The notes: a model not told the origin generated them from the letters alone. 64,000 nucleotides of DNA from Diphasiastrum complanatum (GCA_029204225.1 MU832043.1:26212-90211), one strand, 5' to 3'. Shown: positions 44,023 through 55,249, counted from the stretch's first letter. Translations and numbers: made by a program.

Positions 44023-45321
44023 ATCTCGGCAAGCTCCCTCTCTCTCTGCCATCAACTGTGTGCCCAGGTCATCTACAGGCATGGGATGGGTGCTGTCCGT
44101 AGGCAAGTCGACCTGGCGCTCCAAATTTGATATCTTCGTCTGCAAGACCAAAATTGAGCGTGTCAGGAAAACAACTTGATCAAAAATTGAAACCTACATT
44201 TTAGTGAGACGTCAACCAACATGCAATGGGAGAATAGCTTTTCACCTGCAATGCGCTTATAATGGTCGGCAGTCTCCTGGCGAGACGTGCGTTGGTGCTA
44301 CAGAACACCAACCGCTCCAACTGACTCATTGACAGCCTGTTTCTTCTCCTCGTGTGAATGAGTGCCCATGTACTCCAATTACGCTCACACACGGAGGCAG
44401 CGCAGTCCTGTGGTACGTGCAATGAAATGGTTCAGCACACGTGCACGGGTGGAACGTCAACGAAACACAGCAAGGGAGGATGAGATGAGATGCATACCTG
44501 TGAAAGGACCCGCAGTGCAAGACGCTGTATGGATGGATAGGTGCTGCCGAACATGGTCCACCAGGTAATGGGGAGTTGCCTCCTCTCTGGATCCTGAGCA
44601 GCCGGGTGATCGAACGTGCCCATGCCGAAACGAAATGCAGCGAGCTCCTCCATGAGCCTGATAGGATCTAAACCTATGTGTGGACCCACCCTGTGAATGT
44701 ACTGAAGCCAATCGGCCTCGAGTTACCCTGTCTGCGATCTGTGTCGGAGAGAGGAAGAGGGGATGCAGCATGTGTGCAACGCTGTGGATACTCCTGTGGA
44801 AGTAGTTCCACAGCGTCTCCCGTATGAACTTCAGCTCTGTCATCCTGCAGTTGAGAGGCATGTGGTTTAGGGTATTACGAAAAATCGTAACATTTACAAA
44901 AAAACAAACTAGCAACCATTGAAAAAATAAAGAACAATTACAACACTGTACCGCTTACCTCTCTGGCTGCAAGATGGGCAGCTGCAGGAACTGTCCAATC
45001 CGGTCCATGAGCTCATACACCAGTCCAAGTGTCGACCCCTCGTCAGCCATGCGGAGCACAATGTAGAGTGGTCGAAGCAGTCCTGACAATGTCTATGCAT
45101 CCCTCCAGAACTGGTCTCCCCTCACCGTGGAAGAGATGTGCTCCCCATCCTCAGTGTGCTGAAACGTACTGGCACGCCAAAGATCACTGGCAACCATCTG
45201 TAGAAGCTGCTCCCTACACCTGATAAGACGGTCGATGACCACCAAGTCAAATGCAAAGCGTGTGGGGGCTGGCTTACAAAGGTCCAGATGGCTGAATACC
45301 CGGAACATGGCAAGAACATGC

Positions 45322-45353
45322 CTCTTTCTGGTGACAAAAGTCACCAGGAAGAG
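45322..45353. repeat. Hairpin in hAT copy 2, loop AAAA
   Basis: CTCTTTCTGGTGAC, AAAA, GTCACCAGGAAGAG: 14-base arms with one mismatch. Confidence 0.92.
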
Positions 45354-45479
45354 GGCCTCCCGGACGATGGCTCTAACCCAGAGAAGTGCTCCTATGTCCC
45401 CCATCAGAAGGTCTATGCCGTGTGCTGCACAGGGGGTATGAACAATATGAGGGAACTCGGCCTCTAGCAGTACACCCAT

Positions 45480-45502
45480 CTCTCTCTCTCTCTCTCTCTC
45501 TC
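45480..45502. repeat. (CT)n at the broken end of hAT copy 2
   Basis: About 23 bases of CT lie exactly where similarity to copy 1 stops. Confidence 0.85.
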
Positions 45503-45552
45503 AAGACCAAAAGATTTTTTGGGAGAAGTATCCTCATGTTCTTTGTGCGTGG

Positions 45553-45557
45553 GAAAT
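45553..45557. other. Target-site duplication of gypsy H (left)
   Basis: GAAAT, repeated at 51479-51483. Confidence 0.9.
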
Positions 45558-45915
45558 TGTAATAGATCCTAACACCACAGTAGGGCAAACACTAACTGAT
45601 CCACCCAACCTTGCCTACTCCCTCATATAGAGTAAGCCCCTCCTAGCCCAGTGTGAGGACTGGTAGCATGCTACTGCCAAGTGTCGGCCACGTGGCACTG
45701 ACGTGGCTGACTGCACGTCGGGACCCAACTGGGAGCCCTATCCTGCTGACAGGGTCCCTAGGCTGTGTTAGGCCCGCCATGGCTATGGACCGTGCTGGGG
45801 CACACTACTCACACTGTCTTGCCCTGTTGGTCATGTACACTGGACACGACCCTGACTGTGGTATCTGACCTATCTGTGTTCTCTAGGGTTCGGCACTGGT
45901 TACGAGCTCGTAACA
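45558..45915 (-). mobile_element. 3' LTR of gypsy H
   Basis: 358 bases, TGTAATAGATCC to GAGCTCGTAACA on the + strand. By eye it differs from 51121-51478 at six positions, all transitions. No indel. Confidence 0.95.
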
Positions 45916-45928
45916 CTCCCTCCCCCTT
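45916..45928 (-). other. Polypurine tract of gypsy H
   Basis: AAGGGGGAGGGAG on the minus strand lies directly before the 3' LTR. Confidence 0.9.
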
Positions 45929-46730
45929 AAGAACCGTCTTGGTCCTCTAAGACAAAGTCTGGAAAAATCTTGCGAAGGACGCTGCCTCTTTCCCAAGTGG
46001 CATTCTCAACAGGCTGATGATTCCACTTAACCAGATATTCTCGGTATAGAGTATGACGAGTCTGCGTCTCTCTACTATCAAGAATCTCCTCTGGTTCATG
46101 TGGAAGTTGTTGAGGATCCAATGGGAGAACCAGAACACTGTCCCCTACCAGATTGTCTGATCTGGTTAAGGCTTTTCGTAACTGACTTACATGAAAGACT
46201 GGAAAAACCTTACTGCTGTGTGGGAGTTCTAGTTCATAGGTGACCTCGCCTAGTCTCCTACTGATGGTAAAGAGACCACAATACCTTGGAGACAACTTAG
46301 CACACACTCCTGATTTGAGGGTTTTAGAGTCAACTGGGACTCTCAAGTAGACTTTCTCACCAGTGGAGAACTGCACATCCCGTCTGTGTGGATCTGCATA
46401 ATGCCTGGCTCGATCCTGGGACTGTCGAATGCTACGCTTAACATGTTCTATCATCTGGTTTAGGTCCTCTAAAAAATTTCTGGCTGCTTCAACTTTTTCT
46501 CGTTTAAACCCTACAGCTGTGGGTGAGCATGGCTGAAAACCGTACATCAGCATAAATGGGCTGTATCCCGTAGCTGAATGTTTGGTAATGTTGTAAGCAA
46601 ACTCTAATATCGAGAGATACTCCTCCCAATTAGTCCGCTTCTTGCTGACGTATGCACGAAGCATATCCTCCAGCACTTTATTTACCCACTCTGTTTGACC
46701 GTCCGTCTGTGGATGGTCGGTGGTACTCAT
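45929..46730 (-). pseudogene. Gypsy H integrase C-terminus with chromodomain-like end
   Basis: It contains STTDHPQTDGQTEWVNKVLE (integrase catalytic Glu region), FAYNITKHSATGYSPFMLMY, KLSPRYCGLFTISRRLGEVT (GPY/F-like), HVSQLRKAL, and ILDSRETQTRH...LVKWNHQPVENATWE, the chromodomain signature (YLVKWxxxxxxxxTWE) of chromoviruses, which is thought to steer insertion into heterochromatin. A frameshift separates it from 46805-47311. Confidence 0.92.
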
Positions 46731-46804
46731 ATTAAGTTTAGTATGGAGATGATGGAATACTACCCTCCAAAAATTTCCAGTAAACTTAATGTCCCGGTCG
46801 CTGA

Positions 46805-47311
46805 CTATGCCGGAAGGTGTCTACCGTACAATTTAAATAGCCCGTTTACAGACAACCTCGCTAACTCTGGAGCTCTAACGGTTGTTTTGGTCGGAATAAA
46901 ATGAGCCATTTTGGTCAGACGGTCAACTGTGACCCATATAGCGTCATTACCCTTTTGGGTTTTAGGCAGGCCTACTATAAAATCCATGGAGATACTCTCC
47001 CATTTACCAGCTGGTATTTCTAAGGGATGCAACAACCCTCCTGCCTTTAAACGCTCTGCTTTATTTACTTGACATTTCTGGCAACTGGTTACATACTGGT
47101 GGACGTCCTTTTTCATACTGGGCCAGAAAAATTGCCTACGAAGAAGCTCATAGGTCTTCTGTATGCCTGGGTGTCCCGCGCTAGGATTGTCATGACATTC
47201 ATATAGGACCTGCTGCCTATAATCCTCTGAATTGGGGACACATACTCTATCTCTATAGAGCAAGTACTCATCCTGAATGGAATACTGTTTCCATTTGAAT
47301 CCTTGAGTCAA
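46805..47311 (-). pseudogene. Gypsy H integrase N-terminal half
   Basis: HHCC zinc domain is visible (CHDNPSAGHPGIQKTYELLR ... CQKC), then SISMDFIVGLPKTQKGNDAI and VDRLTKMAHFIPTK of the catalytic core. It ends LFKLYGRHLPA, where GLPxxIVSDRD is expected, through a frameshift. Confidence 0.92.
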
Positions 47312-48316
47312 CTAACCCTCAACCACTGGGGTTTGCTTGGGTAATACAGGCTCAGAATCCTCAACATCATCTGACGACGTATACTCGGACTCATCATCAT
47401 CCTCAACGGAAGCTGCCGTATTCTTGGATGAACTGGTACCAGCTCCGGGAACTGGTTCTGGAGTCTGTAACTGTCTGCTCTGGACTGAGTTCCAGATAGT
47501 AGAGAAGAATGCATCATGCTGGCATTTCCCTCTCAAGGACTCGAGTAACTCATTACGAATCTGAGTAAAACTCAGTTCGTTTATCATAGGCATTCTGCTA
47601 AGGGCATCTGCTACTGTATTGAATTTTCCACGTCTATATCTGATAGACATGTCAAACTCTTGCATCAACTCTGCCCAACGAGCTTTCCGACCTCTAAGCT
47701 CAGGTTGATTGCAAAGGTATCTGAGACTCTTATGGTCTGTCAGGACCTCAAAGTTGGCACCACACAAATAATGCCTCCAAGTCTTAAGGGCATGGACTAT
47801 AGAAAAGAGTTCCTTTTCATAGGCACTGTACCTAGTCTGAGCTGGCTCGAGTTTTTTAGTCTCGAACGCAACTGGTCGTCCACCCTGAGTTAGCACAGCA
47901 CCTACTGCAAAGTCGCTAGCATCTGTTTCGACCACAAATGGCTGATTGGGGTCGACGACTTTTAAAACTGGTGTTGTAGCTAAGGCTGTTTTGAGAGCAT
48001 CAAAGCTCTCCTGCTGCGCGGACTCCCAAATGAACTCCTTTTCCTTCCCCTTAAGGAGATTTGTCATAGGGATTGCTATCTGAGCATATTCCTTGACAAA
48101 TCGTCTGTAATATCCCGCCAGACCAAGAAAGATCTGAAGTTCCAAAATATTCTGAGGCATCACCTTAAACTCATAATGACCGTGACGAGTCCTGAAAGCT
48201 GTTTTCGAGACATCTTCCGATTTTATACGGACTTGATGATATCCTGATCTAAGGTCTATTTTACTGAAAAACTTAGCCCCGTCGAGTTGATCAAACAACT
48301 CGTCTGCCCGAGGCAT
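47312..48316 (-). pseudogene. Gypsy H RT (deleted) and RNase H
   Basis: The RT starts [47 protein letters not shown] and then jumps to [19 protein letters not shown]. The segment with FGLTNAP, the catalytic YLDD box and LGHxxS, roughly 100 residues, is missing in frame. RNase H is complete in motif: [51 protein letters not shown] and [11 protein letters not shown]. An acidic Ser-rich linker follows before integrase. Confidence 0.93.
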
Positions 48317-48323
48317 AGGGTAT

Positions 48324-49445
48324 TTAATCTACGCAAAGACGCATAGACACCTCTTTCTTTTTCACCAATAGGACTGGTGAGGCCCATGGTGAACTACTGG
48401 TCTGAATTTGGCCTTTCCCAAGATAGTCTGTTAACTGCCTAGTTTTTTCTTCATCCTCTGTTCGGCTGACCCTATACGGGGGTTTAGAAACAGGTGCTGT
48501 ACCTGGTACTAGGTTTATTACATGATCTACCTCTCTGCTAGGTGGTAAAGCATGTGGTAAATCTTCAGGAAAAACGTCTTTAAATTTAGACAACAAAGTT
48601 TCTAATTTACTGATTTTTTGCTGAATAGAATTGGAAATAGAAATTTCAGGAATAAACTGAAAGTCACATAAGAATACCTGATGGTCTTCGTCTCCGATTA
48701 GCTGACAGAGCTCCGAACTGCAGACCATAGGGTTGTTGGGAACATCATGCTCCCCATGCAACTGGATCTCTCGGCCTTTATGCTGAAAGCTGAGGGTGTT
48801 CTCTTGATAGTTTCTGTGGAGGGAAGGTCCTAAACTGTAGAGCCAATCTCTCCCGAGAACAATGTCTGTTCGATCCAGGTGCATTATCTGAAAGTTTATT
48901 TCATCTTGGTACCCCTGAATATTTAACTTACTTACCATAGTTTGCCATATTTTTTTATCTTCACCCTTAGCTAATGAAACTATGTACCTATGCTGACTAG
49001 GTACTGCTGGTAGTTTAAGCTTTTTAACCAGGGTGTAGTTGATGAAATTATGGGTTGCCCCATCATCAACCATGACTCTTACTGACTGGTTACCAACTTT
49101 CCCATGCATACGTATTAGGTCATGCGGCCCAAAGCTGAAGGGTCTCGCTAGCATTGCAGAGGTCAGCTGGCAACAATGTTCATGATCTTCATGATACACT
49201 TTGATCTCGGAAGCTGCCGAATCACTGGGGAAACATACAGTCTGAACAAGATGAACTTGTTTTTTATCTTTCTTATCTTTTTTAGTGAAAGGCCCCTTGG
49301 GACACTGTCTGACTGTGTGTCCCTTGCCCATACACACAAAGCACAAACGTTCTTGTTGAAGGCTGCTCAGAAAGTGGCTGTTGTCTCGCCCTCTTCCTAC
49401 CCACCGAATTATCATAGATTTGAGCATATCTGAGAGCTTGCTCAA
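48324..49445 (-). pseudogene. Gypsy H zinc knuckle, protease, RT start
   Basis: CFVCMGKGHTVRQC, then FGPHDLIRMHGKVGNQSVRV and VDDGATHNFINYTLVKKLKL (protease active site DDGA), TDIVLGRDWL, KDVFPEDLPHALPPSREVDH, and PVSKPPYRVSRTEDEEKTRQ, ending SPVLLVKKK...RLCVD then stop. A short deletion between here and the RT frame removes the YRxLNKxT stretch. Confidence 0.92.
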
Positions 49446-50241
49446 GGGTAGTAGGCGAGTTTCTCTGGACCTCTACTTTATATTCATCTTTGAGGCCACG
49501 GACAAATCCCCTGATTTTCTGATAGTCATCCATATTTTTAATCTTTAAAATTGCTTCTCGATACTGCGAGATATATTGGATGAGGGACTTGTCCGTTACT
49601 GTTCTTTCCCAGGCTTCCCAGGCTCTATCAAGTTCATTCTCTGGTAGAAATTCTCTTAGGAAAGCTTCTTCAAAAGCTTTCCATGACCGGGGAGTCTGCC
49701 CAGTCTCCTGGAGATTTAACCACCACTTATAGGCCATAGGCCCTAAGGAAAGACTGGCCTCAATAGCTTGCAAATGGTCAGGGGTCTGGTTAAGAGCATG
49801 AATGTTCTTCCATTTGCTGAGGAAGGTTTGTAGAATATCTGCATTTCTATCCTTCTCTTCCCCATTAAAAGTAGGAGGTTTTAAGTCTTTAAAAACACTG
49901 GGGTGAGACCGTAAAGTCTCACCCGAAACTGATGGAAGTGGAGAAGGGGATAACTGAGAAGTGGAGGGAAGGCTTCCTTTCGCGGAACTCAAAATCAAGT
50001 TTTTGAGTTCAGCGAACGAGTTGTCCACACTGGACTTGAAATTGGCTAATGCCAACTTCAGTTCATCCACTTCTGTTACCAATTGAAGGAACTGCTCCTT
50101 GGTAACCAGTTCGTCTTCGGCGAACTGTTCCTGTTCTTCTACTTCCATGAGTTCCTTCCCTTTTCTGTAAGCCAAGGCTTCTGTTTCAAGTTCGTCGAAG
50201 CCTCTCTCCGGGGGTTGATCAGGTCCCTGAGGAGTGGTCAT
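49282..50241 (-). CDS. Gypsy H gag
   Basis: A 319-codon uninterrupted frame with an acidic coiled-coil-like start (VTEVDELKLALANFKSSVDN), a capsid with KPPTFNGEEKDRNADILQTF, LSLGPMAYKWWLNLQETGQT, FEEAFLREFLPENELDRAWE, QYISQYREAILKIKN and RGFVRGLKDEYKVEVQRNSP. It ends frameshifted just before the zinc knuckle, whose ORF overlaps it by 164 bases. Of all retroelement ORFs here this is the only gag still intact. Confidence 0.9.
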   Translation of the reverse strand: MTTPQGPDQPPERGFDELETEALAYRKGKELMEVEEQEQFAEDELVTKEQFLQLVTEVDELKLALANFKSSVDNSFAELKNLILSSAKGSLPSTSQLSPSPLPSVSGETLRSHPSVFKDLKPPTFNGEEKDRNADILQTFLSKWKNIHALNQTPDHLQAIEASLSLGPMAYKWWLNLQETGQTPRSWKAFEEAFLREFLPENELDRAWEAWERTVTDKSLIQYISQYREAILKIKNMDDYQKIRGFVRGLKDEYKVEVQRNSPTTLEQALRYAQIYDNSVGRKRARQQPLSEQPSTRTFVLCVYGQGTHSQTVSQGAFH

Positions 50242-51102
50242 CTGCGGAACTGAAAGAGAGCTACCTTAACTTCTGAAGGAAAAAAAGTCTAAAAGACTAA
50301 TTTGCAACCGTACAAGGGAAAGGAAAGATGACTTAGTTGTTTCTGAGGACTGTACTTCCAAAGAAAGAATGAAGAGGAACCCTCTCAGCTCTTTTACCCA
50401 AGGTTTCAGACCTGTTGTCCCGGAAAATGCCAGTTTGAAGCTTCAAAACGTTGCCAAATTTCTCGGTTCTGGAGTTGAGTAGCTAACTGATCTGATTTCA
50501 GGTGTGGGGCTCCATTAAACTGAGTAAAAACCGGAAATTTACAAAAGGAAATCCGGAATTTTTGAAGTCCCTGCCCTCGCTGGTTGGACAGCAACCTATC
50601 CGGCCCGATTTGTCCAATTTACAGCTCTAAATCACTTCAAATCTCCGATTTGACCCAAGCCTGTAGGTCGCTGGTCTGTAGCAAGTAAGTTTGAAGCTCA
50701 AACTCCTGAGAATTCTCAACAAACAGGGATAAATTTTCACCTTTTCTCCTCCCTGTCCAGCGCTGACCCTACTAAGAAAATTTGCTTGGAAACCCTTCAA
50801 ATTTCCTTGGATTTCGTAGATTTCTGATCCCACAGCGATGGACCTGCTCGCTGGTTTCTACTCTAATTCCTTTCTAAAATCTCCTATCAGATGTCTGAAA
50901 TCTGATATAGATTGCTGCCTTTCCAGCGATTTACCTACAGAAGGAATTCTACTTCCTACAACTGTCAATTCTCAGTGAATTTCAAGGGTTTGAAGGCTGT
51001 TTCTACAACGATTCTCCTCCTCTAATCTTTTCTGAGAAACTGAGAAATCTTTCCTATCTTCTGATAGCTTTCTCTACTGTTGTCCTGTACTCCCTAGGAT
51101 GG
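50242..51102 (-). other. Leader of gypsy H
   Basis: About 0.86 kb with no real frame. It shares words with the leader of gypsy E. GCGCTGGACAGGGAGGAG near 50748 is one such word. Confidence 0.75.
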
Positions 51103-51119
51103 AGATGGCTTTGATACCA
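51103..51119 (-). other. Primer-binding site, gypsy H
   Basis: The minus strand reads TGGTATCAAAGCCATC, initiator-tRNA complement with G to A at one position. Confidence 0.85.
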
Positions 51120-51120
51120 G

Positions 51121-51478
51121 TGTAATAGATCCTAACACCACAGTAGGGCAAACACTAACTGATCCACTCAATCTTGCCTACTCCCTCATATAGAGTAAGC
51201 CCCTCCTAGCCCAGTGTGAGGACTGGTAGCATGCTACTGTCAAGTGTCGGCCACGTGGCACTGACGTGGCCGACTGCACGTCGGGACCCAACTAAGAGCC
51301 CTATCCTGCTGACAGGGTCCCTAGGCTGTGTTAGGCCCGCCATGGCTATGGACCGTGCTGGGGCACACTACTCACACTGTCTTGCCCTGTTGGTCATGTA
51401 CACTGGACACGACCCTGACTGTGGTATCTGACCTATCTGTGTTCTCTAGGGTTCGGCACTGGTTACGAGCTCGTAACA
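51121..51478 (-). mobile_element. 5' LTR of gypsy H
   Basis: 358 bases. The outer end TGTTACGAGC (minus strand) is followed on the + strand by GAAAT at 51479-51483. Confidence 0.95.
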
Positions 51479-51483
51479 GAAAT

Positions 51484-51668
51484 GCCCTTCATCGAGAAAA
51501 CTTTTAACCACGTTCTTCTCTACAGTTTTATGGACTGACACAGTAGTATGTCTGATATCAGCATCTCAGGAAGGACCAAATGTGACTCCACTTTGAGAAT
51601 TGCACAAGAACATGCAAACAAAAAAGAAGGGGTCTTTGCACAGTCTAGCTCCGATCCGAACGGATTCG

Positions 51669-51743
<75 letters not shown>

Positions 51744-51927
51744 TTTCAACTCAATGCACAAATTACATTTGTTAAACTACAAAGATTGCGTTTCAGAAAA
51801 ACCAGGCGCATGTTGCCCAAAAGAGCATATTGTATATTGATTTAGGAATAGTATCAAAAAAACATTACGCATCCTGCCACATACGGCTGGGTCTCTTTGT
51901 AAACTACCGTCTAACTGTATGCCGCCT
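51484..51927. other. Intronic segment with CT/CA microsatellite
   Basis: (CT)n at 51671-51703 is continued by (CA)n to 51741. Nothing else recognisable. Confidence 0.7.
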
Positions 51928-52030
51928 CATAGAACCCGGTGGTACCGCCATTATGGTACCGCCGGTACCATAATGGTGGTACCGCCAGTACGGTATCGCC
52001 CTTTGGTCAGCGGTACCAGGGCGGTACCAT
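51928..52030. repeat. GGTACC palindrome cluster, 3' end of hAT copy 1
   Basis: GGTGGTACCGCC, TGGTACCGCCGGTACC, GTGGTACCGCCAGTACGG and GCGGTACCAGGGCGGTACC are separated by short spacers (ATTATGG, CATAATGG). Confidence 0.88.
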
Positions 52031-52832
52031 TTTTTAATATTTTTTAAAAAAGTATTTTTTATAGTTAAAAAATGCCTTTCATATAGTAAAATAGGCCTTA
52101 AAAAATGCCAAAAAAAAGGGTTTAGGGTGCAAAAAAAGAGGGTATAGTATAGGGGGCAGGGGACAAGTGCAATAGCACGTGGGCACTGTGGGGAGCAGAC
52201 CATGGGGCCAATGGAAGAGCAGCACATGGGGGAGCAACACATGGGGGCAGGTACAACGACACATGGAGGGATCATCAACAATTGCACATGGGCGAGCAGG
52301 CTGTGGGGATAAATAGGCACTCACAATGCCATTGTGAGAGCCATTGTGAGTGGCATGTTCAGAGGTTGTGAGAGAGCCAGTGAGAGCTAGCGAGAGAGCC
52401 AGAGAGAGCTAGCGAGAGGCTGTTTGAGAACCAGGGTGTTGTGAGAGGTTGTCTGAGAACCAGGGTGCTCTGAGGAGAAAGTCGATCGAGATGGCGGTGC
52501 ATTTCTGTGAAGCTATCAATTTTTTTTGTTGAAATTAATTGAAAATACGATTCACACACGCACATAGAATTTGAGATAAAATTGAAAATACAGCATCACA
52601 TTTAAAAATCGACACACACACAATGTGCAGCAAATAAAGTACGTCCAACACTGGATATAATGTGAAAACTGGTCTGAATACAATGGTCGACTGTCTGCTA
52701 AAAACAAACTGCTAAAAATAAAATAAGAGCCACAATCAATGCTCTGGCTCTGACTCAGACAAATGCTCCGGAGACAACTTAGGGCCCGGAGCTGACTCTC
52801 GCAGCCGATATCTGTGCCTGTCTGGAACTGGC
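52031..52832 (-). other. 3' untranslated part of hAT copy 1
   Basis: It contains one copy of the 86-base unit seen twice in copy 2, and tandem GAGAGCTAGCGAGA-type repeats (52340-52470). No protein signal. Confidence 0.5.
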
Positions 52833-54189
52833 ATGGGCTGTGTATCCGAGGAGGAGGATTCGTCACTAGAATCATCCCAATCTGCCTCCGCATTAGCCCC
52901 CAAGCAAGCCAAACCAACTAGACCTGCTTTAGCTGGCTGTGATAGTGCACCTCTACCTGCACCTGGAGCCCTGCGAGGTCGTCCTCTCTTTCCTGGCTAT
53001 TTTTGTGCTCTGCCTTTCTTGTTCGGTGCACCCTTGGGCCTTCCTGGTCTCTTGCGGACGAGGGGAGCTGTCACTGCCTCATCACCCCCATGCAAATCAC
53101 CTGGCTGGCTAGGCTGGGGCCAAGTTGAGGCCGGTTGGGATAGGGAAGCCAAAGAGGGGTATCCCTGTGCAGCTGATAGAGGAGGATGAGCCCGTGGAGT
53201 GTGTGCCCATGGGGCTGCTGCTGGTGGAGGAACTGGCTATGGAAGGGCCATCCTTGCAGGAGGCAAGTACAACGGCGATATGTACTGAAAGGGGCGCTGT
53301 GGTGGCCGGTACTGGTACATCCTGGGTGCTGCCAAAGGAGGAGCGAGTGGAGTGGGTGCTGCCAAAGGGGGAGGATGTGAAGTGGGTGCTGCCACTGGAG
53401 GAGCCATTGTGGATGTGGGCGCTGCAAGAGAAAACCTGGGCACAGATGGTGGCCTGCCATGGAGACCTGGTGCTGCAGACGTGGATGGCGATGGAGGGGC
53501 TGCAGGCCTCAATGGCATTGGTGGCACTGGAGGTGCTGTGCGGCGCATATAAACCCTCTTAGGAACCGGAGGAACTGCAGGCACCCTCATGTAGCTGCTT
53601 TGGCTCTGACTCTGTGTAGGGCATGCTGGCAAGAGACGATGGGGGTGCCCTAACACTCGGCATCTGCTGGGCCTCTGAATCCAATGTGGCAATCAAGTCG
53701 TCTAGCTGGGCATCCGAATACAAATGCTCTGGGCTGTGGGACTCATGATGTGCACCATCATCTGGATCAACCCGTGCCTCATCTTGTGCACCATGTGGAC
53801 CCTGCATGGCCTCCCAATCGGTACAATCGAAGTTATCTGGTGTCTCTTCTGGTGTGTTGTCAAAGTAATGTCCATGACTCTGTACTGCACGCATCCAAAC
53901 AGCTGCGGGACCGGCATGTAAATCACTCTGCCCTCTATCAAGAGCCTCCTCCATCATATCGACATATGTAGGTATGCCACTGGCCCCCCCTGTGTGCCCT
54001 GCCTCTCCCGGTATAACCTGTGCCATGTGCCCCACCTTTGCTACGTGATGCACCTGAGGCCCCTATCCGTGGCGTGTGCCCAACACCTGTATCATCTGCC
54101 TCATCCCACTCTGATCTGGCGAACACAACCCGAATGGGCTCATCCTCATCCTGCTCATCCTCTGATGTTGGCTCATCTGCCTCATACAA
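52833..54189 (-). pseudogene. hAT copy 1 C-terminal extension
   Basis: Minus frames encode VWMRAVQSHGHYFDNTPEET, an acidic patch, then a long Pro/Ala/Ser-rich tail with repeats (LAAPT, PPVAAPTSHPPPLAAPT; DNA repeats of about 33 bases at 53325-53410). YEADEPTSEDEQDEDEPIRV lies upstream. Such a low-complexity tail beyond the dimerisation domain is unusual for hAT transposases in my recollection. It is frameshifted at several places. Confidence 0.6.
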
Positions 54190-54211
54190 TGGAGGCTCTC
54201 TGTGATCAAGC

Positions 54212-54216
<5 letters not shown>

Positions 54217-54293
<77 letters not shown>
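54217..54293. repeat. (CT)n, long allele in hAT copy 1 coding region
   Basis: 77 bases, minus-strand Arg-Glu run after ACRDER. The homologous tract in copy 2 has 27 bases. Confidence 0.95.
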
Positions 54294-54296
<3 letters not shown>

Positions 54297-54471
54297 TCGG
54301 CAAGCTCCCTTTCTCTCTGCCATCAACTGTGTGCCCAAGTCATCTACAGGCATGGGATGGGTGCTGTCCATAGGTAAGTCAACCTGGCGCTCCAAATCAG
54401 ATATCTTCGTCTGCAAGATTAAAACTTAGCATGTCAGGGAAACAACTTGATCAGGAAATGAAACTAACGTA

Positions 54472-54720
54472 CTAGTGAGTTGTCAACCAACATGCTATGG
54501 GAGAATAGCCTATCACCTGCAATGCGCTCGTAATGGTCGGCAGTCTCCTGGCGAGACGTGCATTGGTGCTATAGAACACCAACCGCTCCAGCTGACTCAT
54601 TGACAGCCTGTTTCTTCTCCTCGTGTGAATTAGGGCCCATGTGCTCCAATTACGCTCACACACGGAGGCAGCGCAATCCTTTGGTACGTGCAATGAAATG
54701 GTTCAGCACATGTGCACGGG
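54472..54720 (-). pseudogene. hAT copy 1 dimerisation exon
   Basis: ASVCERNWSTWALIHTRRRN, RLSMSQLERLVFYSTNARLA. The CxRNWSTW...NRL pattern is the conserved C-terminal dimerisation (hATC-type) region. GTGATAGGC at the downstream end looks like an exon border. Confidence 0.82.
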
Positions 54721-54774
54721 TGGAATGTCAAGCAAACGCACTAAGGGAGGATGAGATGAGATGCATACCTGTGA

Positions 54775-55113
54775 AAGGACCCGCAGTGCAAGGCGCTGTA
54801 TGGAGGGCTAGGTGCTACCGAACATGGTCCACCAAGTAATGGGGAGCTGCCTCCTCTCTGGATCCTGAGCAGCCGGGTGACCGAACGTGCCCATGCCGAA
54901 ACGAAATGCAGCTAGCTCCTCCATGAGTCTAATAGGATCCAAACCAATTTGTGGACCCACCGTGTAGATGTACTCAAGCCAATCCACCTCGAGCTCCCTG
55001 TCTGAAATCTGTGTCGGAGAGAGGAAGAGGGGATGCAGGATTTGTGCAACGCTACGGATACTCCTGTGAAAGTAGTTCCACCGCGTCTCCCAGATGAACT
55101 TCAGCTCAGTCAT
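54775..55113 (-). pseudogene. hAT copy 1, helical exon
   Basis: MTELKFIWETRWNYFHRSIR, SVAQILHPLFLSPTQISDRE, DPIRLMEELAAFRFGMGTFG, RRQLPITWWTMFGST, then stop and PSIQRLALRVLSQV. Corresponds to exons b and c of the + strand family at 41794-42225, with the intron between them absent or elsewhere. Confidence 0.82.
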
Positions 55114-55249
55114 CCTGCATGTGAGAGAGGCATGTGGTTTAGGGTTCAGGCACGAAATCGAAGCGAAATACGGAAAACCATAAATTCAACAGAGAAAACA
55201 ATTAGCAATCACTGAAAAAATTTAAAGCGCAATCACATTGCTATACTGC

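Larger units (their letters stand above)
43488..45480 (-). pseudogene. hAT copy 2, transposase remnant
   Basis: Minus-strand, collinear with copy 1 from the C-terminal tail to the catalytic core: VWMRAAQSHGRYYDNTPKEA (43.6 kb), YEADEPVSEDEHDEDEPIRI (43.9 kb), an Arg-Glu run coded by the CT microsatellite (43996-44022), CERNWSTWALIHTRRRNRLS (the hAT dimerisation motif, 44.35 kb), FHRSIHSVAHMLHPLF (44.8 kb), and TPCAAHGIDLLMGDIGALLW (45.4 kb). The BED finger and N-terminal half are missing; the match ends at a CT run at 45480. The introns seem to lie at the same places as in copy 1. Confidence 0.85.
45558..51478 (-). mobile_element. Gypsy H, structurally complete chromovirus-like element
   Basis: 5921 bases with two 358-base LTRs, GAAAT duplication on both sides, primer site, polypurine tract and the order gag, protease, RT, RNase H, integrase, chromodomain-like C-terminus. 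The coding region has frameshifts and an RT deletion that removes the YxDD box. It is the youngest-looking large element here. Confidence 0.95.

Noticed and set aside
51220-51435. 71-codon + ORF, nearly identical at 45653-45868
   Set aside because: Lies wholly inside the two gypsy H LTRs; similarity is due to LTR duplication.
53125-53562. 145-codon + strand ORF rich in Glu/Val
   Set aside because: Opposite strand of the Pro/Ala-rich C-terminal extension of hAT copy 1.
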